NCBI GenBank assembly: GCA_017303475.1
Contig: JAFLBO010000009.1
Span: 62,001-126,000, forward strand
DNA length: 64,000 nucleotides
Source of the DNA: Chitinophagales bacterium
GTDB taxonomy: Bacteria > Bacteroidota > Bacteroidia > Chitinophagales > Saprospiraceae
Direction of reading: 5' to 3'
A program made the position numbers and the translations under genes. Shown piece by piece: positions 27,701 through 35,308 of the stretch. The notes under the pieces were generated by a model. That model was given only the letters and a program-made list of their open reading frames with translations. It did not search any database and had not been told where the DNA came from. Position 1 is the stretch's first letter; each line of letters starts with the position of its first letter.

Positions 27701-28954
27701 CAGCACATAATTGCGTAAGGCAAAGGCCAATTCTGCACGATGACCTTTATTGTGTAAATCCAGGTTTTGAAGCGCTTGAAGGGCTGTGATATTATCTTGA
27801 TAATGCGCTTCAAGCGCTTCCAATACCACAGGAAACCACTGTAGATCAGCAGGTAATCCGGCACGTTCACAAACCGCTTTTTTAAAATCAATTCCAAATA
27901 CGATACAGTCGGAATACGGACTGGCGCCGTCCAGCAAATGATCGTAATCGCCCTCCAAAAACGGAGGGTCTTCCTGGGTTACCGGCAACATTAACCATTT
28001 CACTCCGATACCACTGGAAACCTCCTGATATAGAGGCTTTTTATTGGCTGTTTGTCCTTTAGTACCTATTTGATAGCCACTTACTTTGTTTTCAAACCGG
28101 AAAGTATGTTCATTTCGAATCAGACTCCATTTGGCATTTTCGCTGGTGTTTTGGTTCATATAAAGCTGATCACCGGCGGTTGTGCTGCCGTTATTAGACA
28201 AATAATTTCCGGTAAGGGCATTTTGCATGTAATAATAATCGCCTCCTGCATCCAGAAAATGCCAGTAACAGGAATAGTCTACTCCCTCAACGTGTACCAC
28301 CTCCGTATTTTCCGGACTGAAACCCTGATCGCTGATCATATCGTTATTGTTGGTACCCACCAACAAATACCTGGAGGTTGGGTCAATAGGCATGGCCAGG
28401 TTAAAGGCAAATTTTTGCTCAGGCGAAACTCCGGTTATTGGTGCATCAACGGTTAGTTGTCCGTCAGGAGCAACCGTAAGTACCAGATCAGGACCGTTTT
28501 GGCTTAGCCTTGACCGAAGTTTATTCCAGCCTACTTCTGTACCAATCAGGCGAAACTGTTGCTTCCACATGCCGTCGCCCTGCGAGCCATGGTATTCTTC
28601 CCAAACGATGCCGCTGCCCACAGACGCATTTTGAACGGTCATGTACAAATTATTGTGCCGGTTGCGGATATGAAACCAGCGTACATCCGGGGTCCATCCA
28701 TCGCCATCATCCGGACCATCTTCAATAATAAAAGTACTATGAAAATCCAGCGGCTGATTCAAAATGGCAGCTGCGCCACCATTCCATTCCAGAACAGATG
28801 GATTGCCATCTATTTTGCTGGTAATATGCCATTCTCGGCCTGAAAGGTTGGCATCCAACACAGTTGCGCCACTGGAGAAATGTTGCGCAGCCAATTGGGA
28901 ATGGATTCCAAAAGCGCATAAAACAAGCAGAAAAAGACTGAAAAAGGATTTCAT
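24701..28954 (-). CDS. 1417-aa secreted multidomain protein with eight Cys-rich HYR-like repeats and T9SS type A sorting domain
   Basis: I start at the ATG at 28952-28954, followed by a signal peptide (MKSFFSLFLLVL..., ending LAAQ). Residues ~25-330 contain two beta-trefoil/ricin-like stretches (NNLYMTVQNASVG, YLLVGTNNND, GNYLSNNGS). A helical region (~340-620) has no recognised fold. About eight tandem ~80-aa repeats follow, each with CKN.T..LN..G, a DNC motif and two more cysteines, like HYR/Ig-type surface repeats. The last ~80 residues (VFPNPTSGEVQL, GNYWVDF) are a type A T9SS sorting domain. Likely a surface or released carbohydrate-binding protein. It lies beside an HTCS regulator and four 21-bp repeats, suggesting regulated expression. 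Confidence 0.88.
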   Translation of the reverse strand: MKSFFSLFLLVLCAFGIHSQLAAQHFSSGATVLDANLSGREWHITSKIDGNPSVLEWNGGAAAILNQPLDFHSTFIIEDGPDDGDGWTPDVRWFHIRNRHNNLYMTVQNASVGSGIVWEEYHGSQGDGMWKQQFRLIGTEVGWNKLRSRLSQNGPDLVLTVAPDGQLTVDAPITGVSPEQKFAFNLAMPIDPTSRYLLVGTNNNDMISDQGFSPENTEVVHVEGVDYSCYWHFLDAGGDYYYMQNALTGNYLSNNGSTTAGDQLYMNQNTSENAKWSLIRNEHTFRFENKVSGYQIGTKGQTANKKPLYQEVSSGIGVKWLMLPVTQEDPPFLEGDYDHLLDGASPYSDCIVFGIDFKKAVCERAGLPADLQWFPVVLEALEAHYQDNITALQALQNLDLHNKGHRAELAFALRNYVLKELAQRPPANRTPEENEVVTYFESKIKDIRWAYSDLLTEKAIEFETNFGINNGGPVLFSDLLDLLNASDFVWPGDYEPTSYQQQIMEEYSSACKTLEFENDHQSMGINIALIAEPMIIPGVAVALNMGVRTGVAALAPAVDYSLPAKLVQAAQASVRTTAAIASQSGNIVTVALIAAQIIAQEAMEAVEVNRLGQRIVEKIVWGRQDVSMYNILTGPNELAKVRLLGDMDFIVGAPLDAPFQYNDNDSEILTPFYLTCNNSVEVELDNTGQATLTPFQVAVPFLAICGGDPVLTLSKSQFNCSDLGNHLVTLKAENTALSTSCTVSVLVKDQTAPVISCKNPTIYLDAAGSAFVGYAQVYQGGTDNCGVVTPKSISQTVFGCTHIGANQITVTADDGHGNTASCISTVTVVDNLAPSVTCKPATVSLNANGTGSSSTGDVFLNGTDNCGVVNQVSVAPNSFDCSKIGTNTSTLTINDGHGNQSTCTATITVVDNIAPSVTCKNFSVNLNASGNASIQTGNVFQSGADNCGVVNQESVTPNAFNCSTLGQNTVTLTVNDSHGNTNTCNATVTVSDSLAPTILCKNATLFLNASGLATLTVAQVNNNSFDNCSIAGLTLSQTAFSCANLGTNLVTLQGYDQSYNRSQCTATVTVLDQIKPTSVCKNLTTNLNSSGSVTVTPASVNNGSFDNCSFTQMLTPNTFSCNNVGTNLVTLVSTDAGGNSSSCTAIITVKDLNAPSAQCKNATIYLNDLGQTTLNTNQINNGSTDACGISSLTLSKTQFNCSDIPGSSQTVTLTVKDVNNNISSCNAQVTIKDNLAPTAVCSPTTVYLGANGSVAVYSEDLTENSYDNCSVWSYSPAVKVYTTANIGNNNLSITVKDFSGNGSTCVSVVTVLPGNGNNNLQQPVIESGKLSNSSIDLSVFPNPTSGEVQLRFELPNEELFLIRVFDLTGRLVFQHSGTETAGSHTIPIRLNGMAPGNYWVDFQSESLKGQKLLVVQE

Positions 28955-29014
28955 CTCCGTTGAGTATTTAAGGTGAAAAAATGCAACGCCATTCATGGGC
29001 ATTACTTTCGGAGA

Positions 29015-29022
29015 CAAAAGTG
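29015..29022 (-). promoter_or_regulatory. Weak -7 box (CACTTTTG) of the large T9SS gene
   Basis: One mismatch to TAnnTTTG on the minus strand, about 60 bp before the start codon. The 21-bp repeats begin 28 bp further upstream, next to where the -33 element would lie. Confidence 0.35.
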
Positions 29023-29050
29023 TGGATGGGGTACCTCTGAGGCGGGCCAC

Positions 29051-29134
29051 TATTCTTTCAACAGGGTGGAATATCCTTTCCGGCTGGTGGAGTATCCTTT
29101 CAATAAGGTGGAGTATTCTATCCGGCCGGAAAAA
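29051..29134. repeat. Four tandem 21-bp repeats, candidate operator
   Basis: Copies at 29051-29071, 29072-29092, 29093-29113 and 29114-29134, with consensus TATYCTTTCMRSMWGGTGGAG; the fourth is degenerate at its 3' half. The block lies between the HTCS gene end and the promoter of the large T9SS gene. A period of two helical turns fits AraC-type DNA binding. Confidence 0.7.
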
Positions 29135-31525
29135 TCAGGATCCTGAACGCGAACGGAAGGCAGAGGGCGACAAGCCAAACTCTTCTGAAAACACCCGGCT
29201 GAAGAATTTGGGGTCGTTGAATCCCGTTTGAAAGGCTACTTCAGAGATGCTTAAAGCCGAATCGGCAAGCAGGATTTTCGCTTTTTGCAAACGAATGGCC
29301 CGCACATACAGTGTAAGCGAACGCCCCGTAAGCGCCGTGACCTTTCGGTGAACAACCGGATAACTCATACCAAGCATTTTGCTGATTTCTTCTACAGAAA
29401 GATCTGCTTCGGTGATGTGTTCCTCAATGATATTGCGCAGCTTTTGCAGGAAGGTGTCTTCCTGATCAGGTAAAAGCGGTTGAGATTTATTGGTTAATTC
29501 ATTGCCGGAGAGATATCTGGCCTGGAGTTTTTGTCTGATTTCCAACAGATTAGCCAATAATGCCCGCAATTCATCCGGGTGAAATGGTTTGGCCAGGTAA
29601 CCATCTGCGCCGCGGCGCAAGCCGGAAATCCGGTCTTCAACGCCCACTTTGGCCGTGAGTAATACGAGTGGAATATGACTGGTTCGTTCGTCGTTTTTCA
29701 AAGTTTCACACACCTCAAACCCATCTTTTTCCGGCATCATAACGTCCGAAATAATGAGGTCCGGTATGGTTTCAATGGCTCGTTCAATACCTGCGCGGCC
29801 GTTATAGGCAAAATCCAGGCGATAGTGATTTCCCAAACAAACATTCAGATATTCAATAACGTCCGGATTATCTTCAATGAGCAGTATTTGCAGAGGATGA
29901 GCAGAATTATGCTGTACTGTGGCTGGTTGCCGGTCTGGTATAGGGAACGGCAATGGTTTGTTTTCCAGTATTGCTTTTTGCCGTACGGGTAAATAAACCA
30001 TGAACATGCTACCTTTTCCAGGCTCACTTTCTACTGTGATATGTCCTTCCATGGCCTTGATCAGTTCGTAGGTCAGGGAAAGCCCGATTCCGGATCCGCT
30101 GTTGCCAGACTCGCGTTGATTTTTTGCCTGAAAGAAACGATCGAATATACGTGGCAGGTCAGTGGGCGGAATGCCTACGCCGGTATCAGATACGCTTATG
30201 TGCAAATAATGGCCTGCGGGCAGGTCAGTGCTTGGTTGAAAGTCGTTTTCAAGACTGATTTGTAAGGTAATCCTGCCGCCGGAATCGGTAAATTTGATGG
30301 CATTTGACAACAAATTATGCAGAATATGCAGCAATCGTTCCGGATCGTAATCCATCAATATTTTCCCCCCGGGCACATGACTATCCACCCGAAGCAAAAT
30401 GTTTTTCATACTGGCAAGGGAATGCATACTCTCGGCAGCATAGCGCACGAATGCCAGCACATCGCCCTGTATATAATTGATTTTTAGTGTATTGCTTTCC
30501 AGTTTAGCCAGATCCAGAATTTGATTGATAAGTCTCAACAGGTTTTCTCCGCTGCGTTGAATGAGGCTAACGGCCGATTGTTGTTCAGGTGCTGCAACCT
30601 GCGCATGTAGTTGTTCTGCCATTCCCAAGATCACCGTCAACGGCGTCCGGAATTCGTGCGAAACATTGGTGAAAACCTGCGATTTGAACTTGTCCAGATC
30701 TTTCAATCGCTCTGCATTCAAGTATTCCAGAGCTAATTGTTGTTGCAGCCTCATTTGAGAAAGCCTGAAGCGCAGGTACCCATAGATCAGTCCGCCAAAC
30801 AAAGTGGCATATATCAGGTAGGCCCAAATGGTTCTATACCAGGGCGGCCTGATGATAATCTTCAAGGAAGTTGGATGGGGAGTCCAGAGTCCGTCGCCAT
30901 TAGCTGCCATCACTTTAAAGGTGTAGGTTCCGGGCTGCAGGTTCAGGTAAGTGGCGCTTCGTTCTGTAGTTTCGGGGTGCCATTGGGTTTCGGCGCCTTC
31001 CAAAATCCAGCGAAAACGTTTTTTGACCGAGGTGGTAAACTCCAGTGCTGAAAACGAAAGCGTTATGTTCCGTTGTTCATAATTCAACCTGATTTCCTGT
31101 AAAAACTCAATGGACTTTGGTAAAATTCCAGTGGAATCGCCTACTCCAATAGATTTATTATTGACAAACAATTCTGTCACAAAAACCGTGGGCAAATGAT
31201 TGTTGTCGCTAAAATGTTCCGGGGAAAAAACATTTAATCCGTTGATGCCGCCAAACATCAGAGTTCCGCCCGGACCGGGAGCATATGCCCAGGTATTGAA
31301 TTCATTACTTTGCAAGCCATCCGCTTCGGTAAAATTGCGGATAGCGCCCGTGGTTGGCGTATACCGGATGATTCCCTTGTTGGAGCTCATCCAGAGGTTG
31401 CCAAGTGTATCCGGCAAGATTCCGTATATCACATCGTTGGGCAAACCATTTCTGCTGTAAATATGAGTAAATTGTTTGCTCTTTATGTCCAGCCGACTAA
31501 GCCCCCCCCTTTTGTACCTAACCAC
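29135..31525 (-). CDS. Hybrid two-component sensor/regulator (HTCS), C-terminal part of frameshifted gene
   Basis: A 796-codon open frame. In order: the last beta-propeller blades and a Y_Y_Y domain (~1-225), one transmembrane helix (~231-252), HisKA with phospho-acceptor H290 in SHEFRTPLTV, HATPase_c (NLLSNAIKFTD, GSGIGLSL), a receiver domain with D594 in IISDVMMP, and an AraC-type helix-turn-helix (~695-796, ending SPSAFRSRSGS). This is the cytoplasmic half of a Bacteroidota HTCS regulator. Its real start is not here: the frame continues the periplasmic half encoded at 31483-33153, separated by a one-base slip in a G8 run. Likely regulates the adjacent T9SS gene. Confidence 0.9.
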   Translation of the reverse strand: MVRYKRGGLSRLDIKSKQFTHIYSRNGLPNDVIYGILPDTLGNLWMSSNKGIIRYTPTTGAIRNFTEADGLQSNEFNTWAYAPGPGGTLMFGGINGLNVFSPEHFSDNNHLPTVFVTELFVNNKSIGVGDSTGILPKSIEFLQEIRLNYEQRNITLSFSALEFTTSVKKRFRWILEGAETQWHPETTERSATYLNLQPGTYTFKVMAANGDGLWTPHPTSLKIIIRPPWYRTIWAYLIYATLFGGLIYGYLRFRLSQMRLQQQLALEYLNAERLKDLDKFKSQVFTNVSHEFRTPLTVILGMAEQLHAQVAAPEQQSAVSLIQRSGENLLRLINQILDLAKLESNTLKINYIQGDVLAFVRYAAESMHSLASMKNILLRVDSHVPGGKILMDYDPERLLHILHNLLSNAIKFTDSGGRITLQISLENDFQPSTDLPAGHYLHISVSDTGVGIPPTDLPRIFDRFFQAKNQRESGNSGSGIGLSLTYELIKAMEGHITVESEPGKGSMFMVYLPVRQKAILENKPLPFPIPDRQPATVQHNSAHPLQILLIEDNPDVIEYLNVCLGNHYRLDFAYNGRAGIERAIETIPDLIISDVMMPEKDGFEVCETLKNDERTSHIPLVLLTAKVGVEDRISGLRRGADGYLAKPFHPDELRALLANLLEIRQKLQARYLSGNELTNKSQPLLPDQEDTFLQKLRNIIEEHITEADLSVEEISKMLGMSYPVVHRKVTALTGRSLTLYVRAIRLQKAKILLADSALSISEVAFQTGFNDPKFFSRVFSEEFGLSPSAFRSRSGS

Positions 31526-33153
31526 AATACCTGTGGATTCCTGATATCCGGTTGCAGCGATGAAACTGCATTGTGCCGCAGGGCGCCAGATTCCACGGTA
31601 TATAATTGAAATGCCAACCCTTCGTGGTCTGTAGGTCTGGCTTCGAGGAGCCCTCTCAAGGTTCCAAGCCAGAGTGTTCCATCGCTCGTTTTTTTCAGAT
31701 CAAATATTTCCGGGACGATGGAAAAGATTGACTCCAGGGAATGGATTTTCCAGGTTTCCTTTTGGGAGTCAAACTGCCACAATTGTCTGCCGGAAGCCAA
31801 CCAAACAAACCCGTCTGCATCAGCCATAAGGTTTCCGGGGAAGGATGGTGCCCCAGGTACAACATAAGCTGTTTGTTCTCCCTTGGGGTTGATTTTAAAA
31901 AGTCTGGAAACCGGATCAGCGCCAGCGTACAACCATTGATTCCCGTATGAATCTTTGGAATAACGCCAGTGCCCGATAATTGGATTGTTGGTTTTTTGGA
32001 GGATTTGAGCGGCATTACTTTTGGCCCCTTCCGGATACGATAGTAATTCACTTGGAATAGCCGCATGGATGACCCCATTTGGCTCAGAAAAGACTGCACC
32101 GTATACCGAATAGCCGGCAAACAGCTGCTGAAATTGGCGGATTCCAGGGTTGGCTTTCAGGATGCCTTTACCAGCTAGTCCAAACCACAAATTTCCGGAG
32201 GAATCTTCCCAAAAGCTGGATACAGGCTGACTATTGGGAATTTTCCAAACAGCCATATCCCTGCTGACTTTTCCAGTAGCTAAAATTTTTTCAGTTGGAA
32301 TAGCCAACAACGCCTCTTTGTCGCTAATCAACGCAAGGTTTGATGCCGTTACACCCAGAAAATTGGTAATTATAACCTCCGATGTAATATCCAGATAAGC
32401 ATTACCGTCGAAACAGGTTCCAAAACCTCTATGCATCATCCAAATCTTCCCATCGGCCGCCAGGTGCATGCTAATAGGTTTGGCCGCCGATGGCCAATCA
32501 ACCGGCCTGATTTGAAGACTTCGGGTATCAATAGCAAAACAGGAAGATTCTGTATTAAAGATCAGTGAGTTGAGATCCCGACTCATTACGGCAGAAAAAA
32601 CAGACTCCGTTTGGATGAACTGTGGCTTTAGGGCATTGATCAACTCGGGATTAGCTGCAACATTATCCCAAAAACCTTCAGGTACCGGAATGTAACATAT
32701 TTGACGGCGTCCCCGAATTTCTCCCGAAACCAACCAGATATGTTCCCTTGCATCCAAAAAAATATGCTGAGTAAAGGGAGCTTTGGGAATGGCCCCGCCT
32801 TCAATCGGCAAATGATAAAAACGACGTGTTTGTTTGTGAAAAAAATCAATAACGCCAATGCTTGTTGCAACAAGCAGGAAATCGCCGCGCTCCCGGATTA
32901 CCCATATCTGATCGTCTGCAATGGAGTGTGGCACTTCAGGGTCGTGGGTAAAACACAAAAAGGAGTGCCCATCATATCGATTCAACCCGTTTTTAGTGCC
33001 AGCCCAAATAAAACCCTCCTTATCCTGTAATAAATCAGGTACAAAACCTTGTGAAAGACCCTCTTTAATACCAATAGACTCAACACGCAGGGTTTGCGCG
33101 TTAAGCACAGGGATGAAACAGAGTAAGGCAAACAGGGTAATTATGCGGAGCAT
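31483..33153 (-). CDS. HTCS periplasmic sensor, N-terminal part of frameshifted gene
   Basis: A 556-codon frame starting MLRIITLFALL with a signal peptide ending LNAQ. It contains Reg_prop beta-propeller blades (GFIWAGTKNGLNRYDG, GNLWFGLAGKGILK, GTLWLGTLRGLLEA), the periplasmic sensor of HTCS proteins, and ends WLGTKGGGLVGWT. Reading one extra G at 31502-31509 would give WLGTKGGGLSRLDIK, joining the kinase half into a ~1340-aa protein. Expected ligand: an oligosaccharide, as for most HTCS, but not determinable. Confidence 0.88.
   Translation of the reverse strand: MLRIITLFALLCFIPVLNAQTLRVESIGIKEGLSQGFVPDLLQDKEGFIWAGTKNGLNRYDGHSFLCFTHDPEVPHSIADDQIWVIRERGDFLLVATSIGVIDFFHKQTRRFYHLPIEGGAIPKAPFTQHIFLDAREHIWLVSGEIRGRRQICYIPVPEGFWDNVAANPELINALKPQFIQTESVFSAVMSRDLNSLIFNTESSCFAIDTRSLQIRPVDWPSAAKPISMHLAADGKIWMMHRGFGTCFDGNAYLDITSEVIITNFLGVTASNLALISDKEALLAIPTEKILATGKVSRDMAVWKIPNSQPVSSFWEDSSGNLWFGLAGKGILKANPGIRQFQQLFAGYSVYGAVFSEPNGVIHAAIPSELLSYPEGAKSNAAQILQKTNNPIIGHWRYSKDSYGNQWLYAGADPVSRLFKINPKGEQTAYVVPGAPSFPGNLMADADGFVWLASGRQLWQFDSQKETWKIHSLESIFSIVPEIFDLKKTSDGTLWLGTLRGLLEARPTDHEGLAFQLYTVESGALRHNAVSSLQPDIRNPQVLWLGTKGGGLVGWT
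31502..31509 (-). other. G8 homopolymer where the HTCS gene is out of frame
   Basis: On the minus strand the sequence is ACAAAA, eight G, CTTAGTC. Nine G would restore a continuous frame with the expected blade sequence. Either a sequencing/assembly indel or a slippage site. Confidence 0.85.
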
Positions 33154-33252
33154 GTAGGTCTAATATGGATACAAAGGACGAAAAAAAAACATGTTAGTGT
33201 AATAAGAATGCAGCACGCCTGCTTGTCGGTGGCAAAAACCTCCAACACACAC

Positions 33253-33260
33253 TACCTTTG
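33253..33260 (+). promoter_or_regulatory. Bacteroidota -7 box (TACCTTTG)
   Basis: Perfect TAnnTTTG, 33 bp before the start of the E1 fusion gene. No well-spaced -33 TTTG. Confidence 0.5.
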
Positions 33261-33293
33261 CACCCCGAATCCATCTAACAGGATTCCATTCCC

Positions 33294-35282
33294 ATGTCCG
33301 CAATCAAATATTCCAAAAAGGGATTCACCAACGAAACCCTGCTACATCTCTACGAACAGCTAGCCAAACCCCGTCTCATAGAAGAAAAAATGTTGAACCT
33401 GCTGCGCCAGGGCCGTATTTCCAAATGGTTTTCCGGCATTGGGCAGGAGGCTATTTCGGTTGGCGCTGCCTGTGCGCTGCTGCCCGATGAAGTGATTTTC
33501 ACCATGCACCGCAACCTGGGCGTTTTTACCGCCCGTGAAATGCCGCTCGACCGGATGTTTTGCCAGTGGCAGGGCAAACGCCTGGGCTATACCAAAGCGC
33601 GCGACCGCTCCTTCCACTTCGGCGCCATGGAACACCATATCGTAGGCATGATCTCGCACCTGGGTCCGCAGTTATCGCTTGCGGCCGGGGTGGCTATGGC
33701 CCACAAACTGCGCCAGGAAGGCCGGGTATCTCTCGCCTTCACCGGCGAAGGCGCCACCAGTCAGGGCGAATTCCACGAGGCACTCAACGTTGCTTCTGTT
33801 TGGAAATTGCCGGTTATTTTCCTGATCGAAAACAACGGCTACGGGCTGAGTACCCGTCCCAACGAACAATACGCCTGCAAAGACCTGGTGGATCGTGCCC
33901 AGGGCTACGGCATGCGCTCTGCCAAAATAGATGGCAATAATATCCTGGAAGTGTACAGCACCATCCGGAAAATTGCCGAAGAAATGCGCAAAGACCCACA
34001 GCCCTTCCTGTTGGAATGTGTCACGTTCCGTATGCGCGGGCACGAGGAAGCCAGTGGTACCAAATACGTGCCTCAGGAACTGATGGACGAATGGGCAAAA
34101 AAAGACCCCATCGAGAATTATGAAAAATGGCTCTTGAAAGAAGGCATCCTCACCGAAGCCCACATCAAGGCCTTGAAAGACCGCTATAAAAAAGACGTGC
34201 AAAAGGCTGTGGATGTGATGTTCAACGAGCCGGAGCCTGTGGCTGATACCCAGGAAGAGCTGAATGATGTGTATGCAGAAGCGCCAAAGCCTGTTGCCCC
34301 CTCCATTGCCCCCCCCTTCAGGGGGGGGATAAGGTTTATTGATGCCATTTCTGATGGCTTGCGCGAAGCCATGAAACGCCATCCTGAACTGGTACTCATG
34401 GGGCAGGATATTGCCGATTACGGCGGAGTTTTTAAAATAACCAATGGTTTTGTGGAGGAATTTGGCAAAAACCGGGTGCGCAACACGCCGCTTTGCGAGT
34501 CGGCCATAGTAGGTATTGGGTTGGGTTTGAGCCTGAAAGGAATAAAAAGCATGGTGGAAATGCAGTTTGCGGATTTTGTGACCTGCGGGTTCAACCAGAT
34601 TGTGAATAACCTGGCCAAACTGCACTGGCGCTGGGGACAAACAGCGGATATGGTGGTTCGGATGCCCACAGGTGGCGGCACCGGCGCTGGTCCGTTCCAC
34701 TCCCAATCCAACGAAGCCTGGTTTACCCATGTACCAGGGTTGAAAATTGTTTATCCAAGTACGCCGGAAGATGCCAAGGGTTTGCTGCTGGCGGCATTTG
34801 AAGATCCCAATCCGGTCATGTTTTTCGAGCACAAAGCCCTGTACCGTTCTGAAAGCGGTATGGTTCCGGAGGGTTTTTACACCACCGAGATAGGTAAAGC
34901 CCGTCAGGTGCGCGAGGGGAAAGAAGTGAGCATACTTACCTACGGCCTGGGTGTACGTTGGGCGCAACAAACCGCCGATGCCATGGGCCTGGATGCGGAT
35001 ATTGTGGACCTGCGTTCATTGGTTCCGCTGGATTATGCTGCTATCACAGCCTCTGTAAAACGCACCAATCGTGTGTTGATCCTGCACGAAGACACCATGT
35101 TTGGCGGTATTGGCGGCGAAATTGCCGCCTGGATTTCCGAGTATCTGTTTGAACACCTGGATGCTCCGGTAATGCGTGCGGCCAGCCTGGATACGCCGGT
35201 TCCTTTTGCTATTCCGCTGGAACAAAATTTCTTCCCGATTGAACGCCTGAAAGATCAACTGGAAAGATTGATGAAATATTAA
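33294..35282 (+). CDS. Fused 2-oxoacid dehydrogenase E1 alpha-beta (branched-chain type)
   Basis: A 662-aa thiamine-diphosphate enzyme. Residues ~1-320 are the E1 alpha subunit (TPP motif GEGATSQGEFHEALN ... ENNGYGLST). Residues ~350-662 are E1 beta (ESAIVGIGLGLSL, MPTGGGTGAGPFHSQSNE). Bacteroidota often fuse both into one chain. It decarboxylates branched-chain 2-oxoacids (or pyruvate) and passes the acyl group to the E2 lipoyl domain; E2 and E3 are not adjacent. The linker (~325-348) contains APSIAPPFRGGIR, encoded by a C8-TTCA-G8 palindrome that also occurs in intergenic DNA, so an insertion into the linker is likely. Confidence 0.93.
   Translation: MSAIKYSKKGFTNETLLHLYEQLAKPRLIEEKMLNLLRQGRISKWFSGIGQEAISVGAACALLPDEVIFTMHRNLGVFTAREMPLDRMFCQWQGKRLGYTKARDRSFHFGAMEHHIVGMISHLGPQLSLAAGVAMAHKLRQEGRVSLAFTGEGATSQGEFHEALNVASVWKLPVIFLIENNGYGLSTRPNEQYACKDLVDRAQGYGMRSAKIDGNNILEVYSTIRKIAEEMRKDPQPFLLECVTFRMRGHEEASGTKYVPQELMDEWAKKDPIENYEKWLLKEGILTEAHIKALKDRYKKDVQKAVDVMFNEPEPVADTQEELNDVYAEAPKPVAPSIAPPFRGGIRFIDAISDGLREAMKRHPELVLMGQDIADYGGVFKITNGFVEEFGKNRVRNTPLCESAIVGIGLGLSLKGIKSMVEMQFADFVTCGFNQIVNNLAKLHWRWGQTADMVVRMPTGGGTGAGPFHSQSNEAWFTHVPGLKIVYPSTPEDAKGLLLAAFEDPNPVMFFEHKALYRSESGMVPEGFYTTEIGKARQVREGKEVSILTYGLGVRWAQQTADAMGLDADIVDLRSLVPLDYAAITASVKRTNRVLILHEDTMFGGIGGEIAAWISEYLFEHLDAPVMRAASLDTPVPFAIPLEQNFFPIERLKDQLERLMKY
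34296..34334. repeat. In-frame palindrome C8-TTCA-G8 inside the E1 linker
   Basis: Eight C, TTCA, eight G at 34309-34328, preceded by a related GCCCCCTCCATT. The same C8-TTCA-G4 core lies in intergenic DNA at 45915-45930. Confidence 0.8.
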
Positions 35283-35308
35283 GTAACCCGTTTCCATCCA
35301 CCCAAATC

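Noticed and set aside
33672..34970. 432-codon open frame on the minus strand
   Set aside because: Antisense to the well-supported E1 fusion gene; composition unlike a protein (Phe/His-rich).
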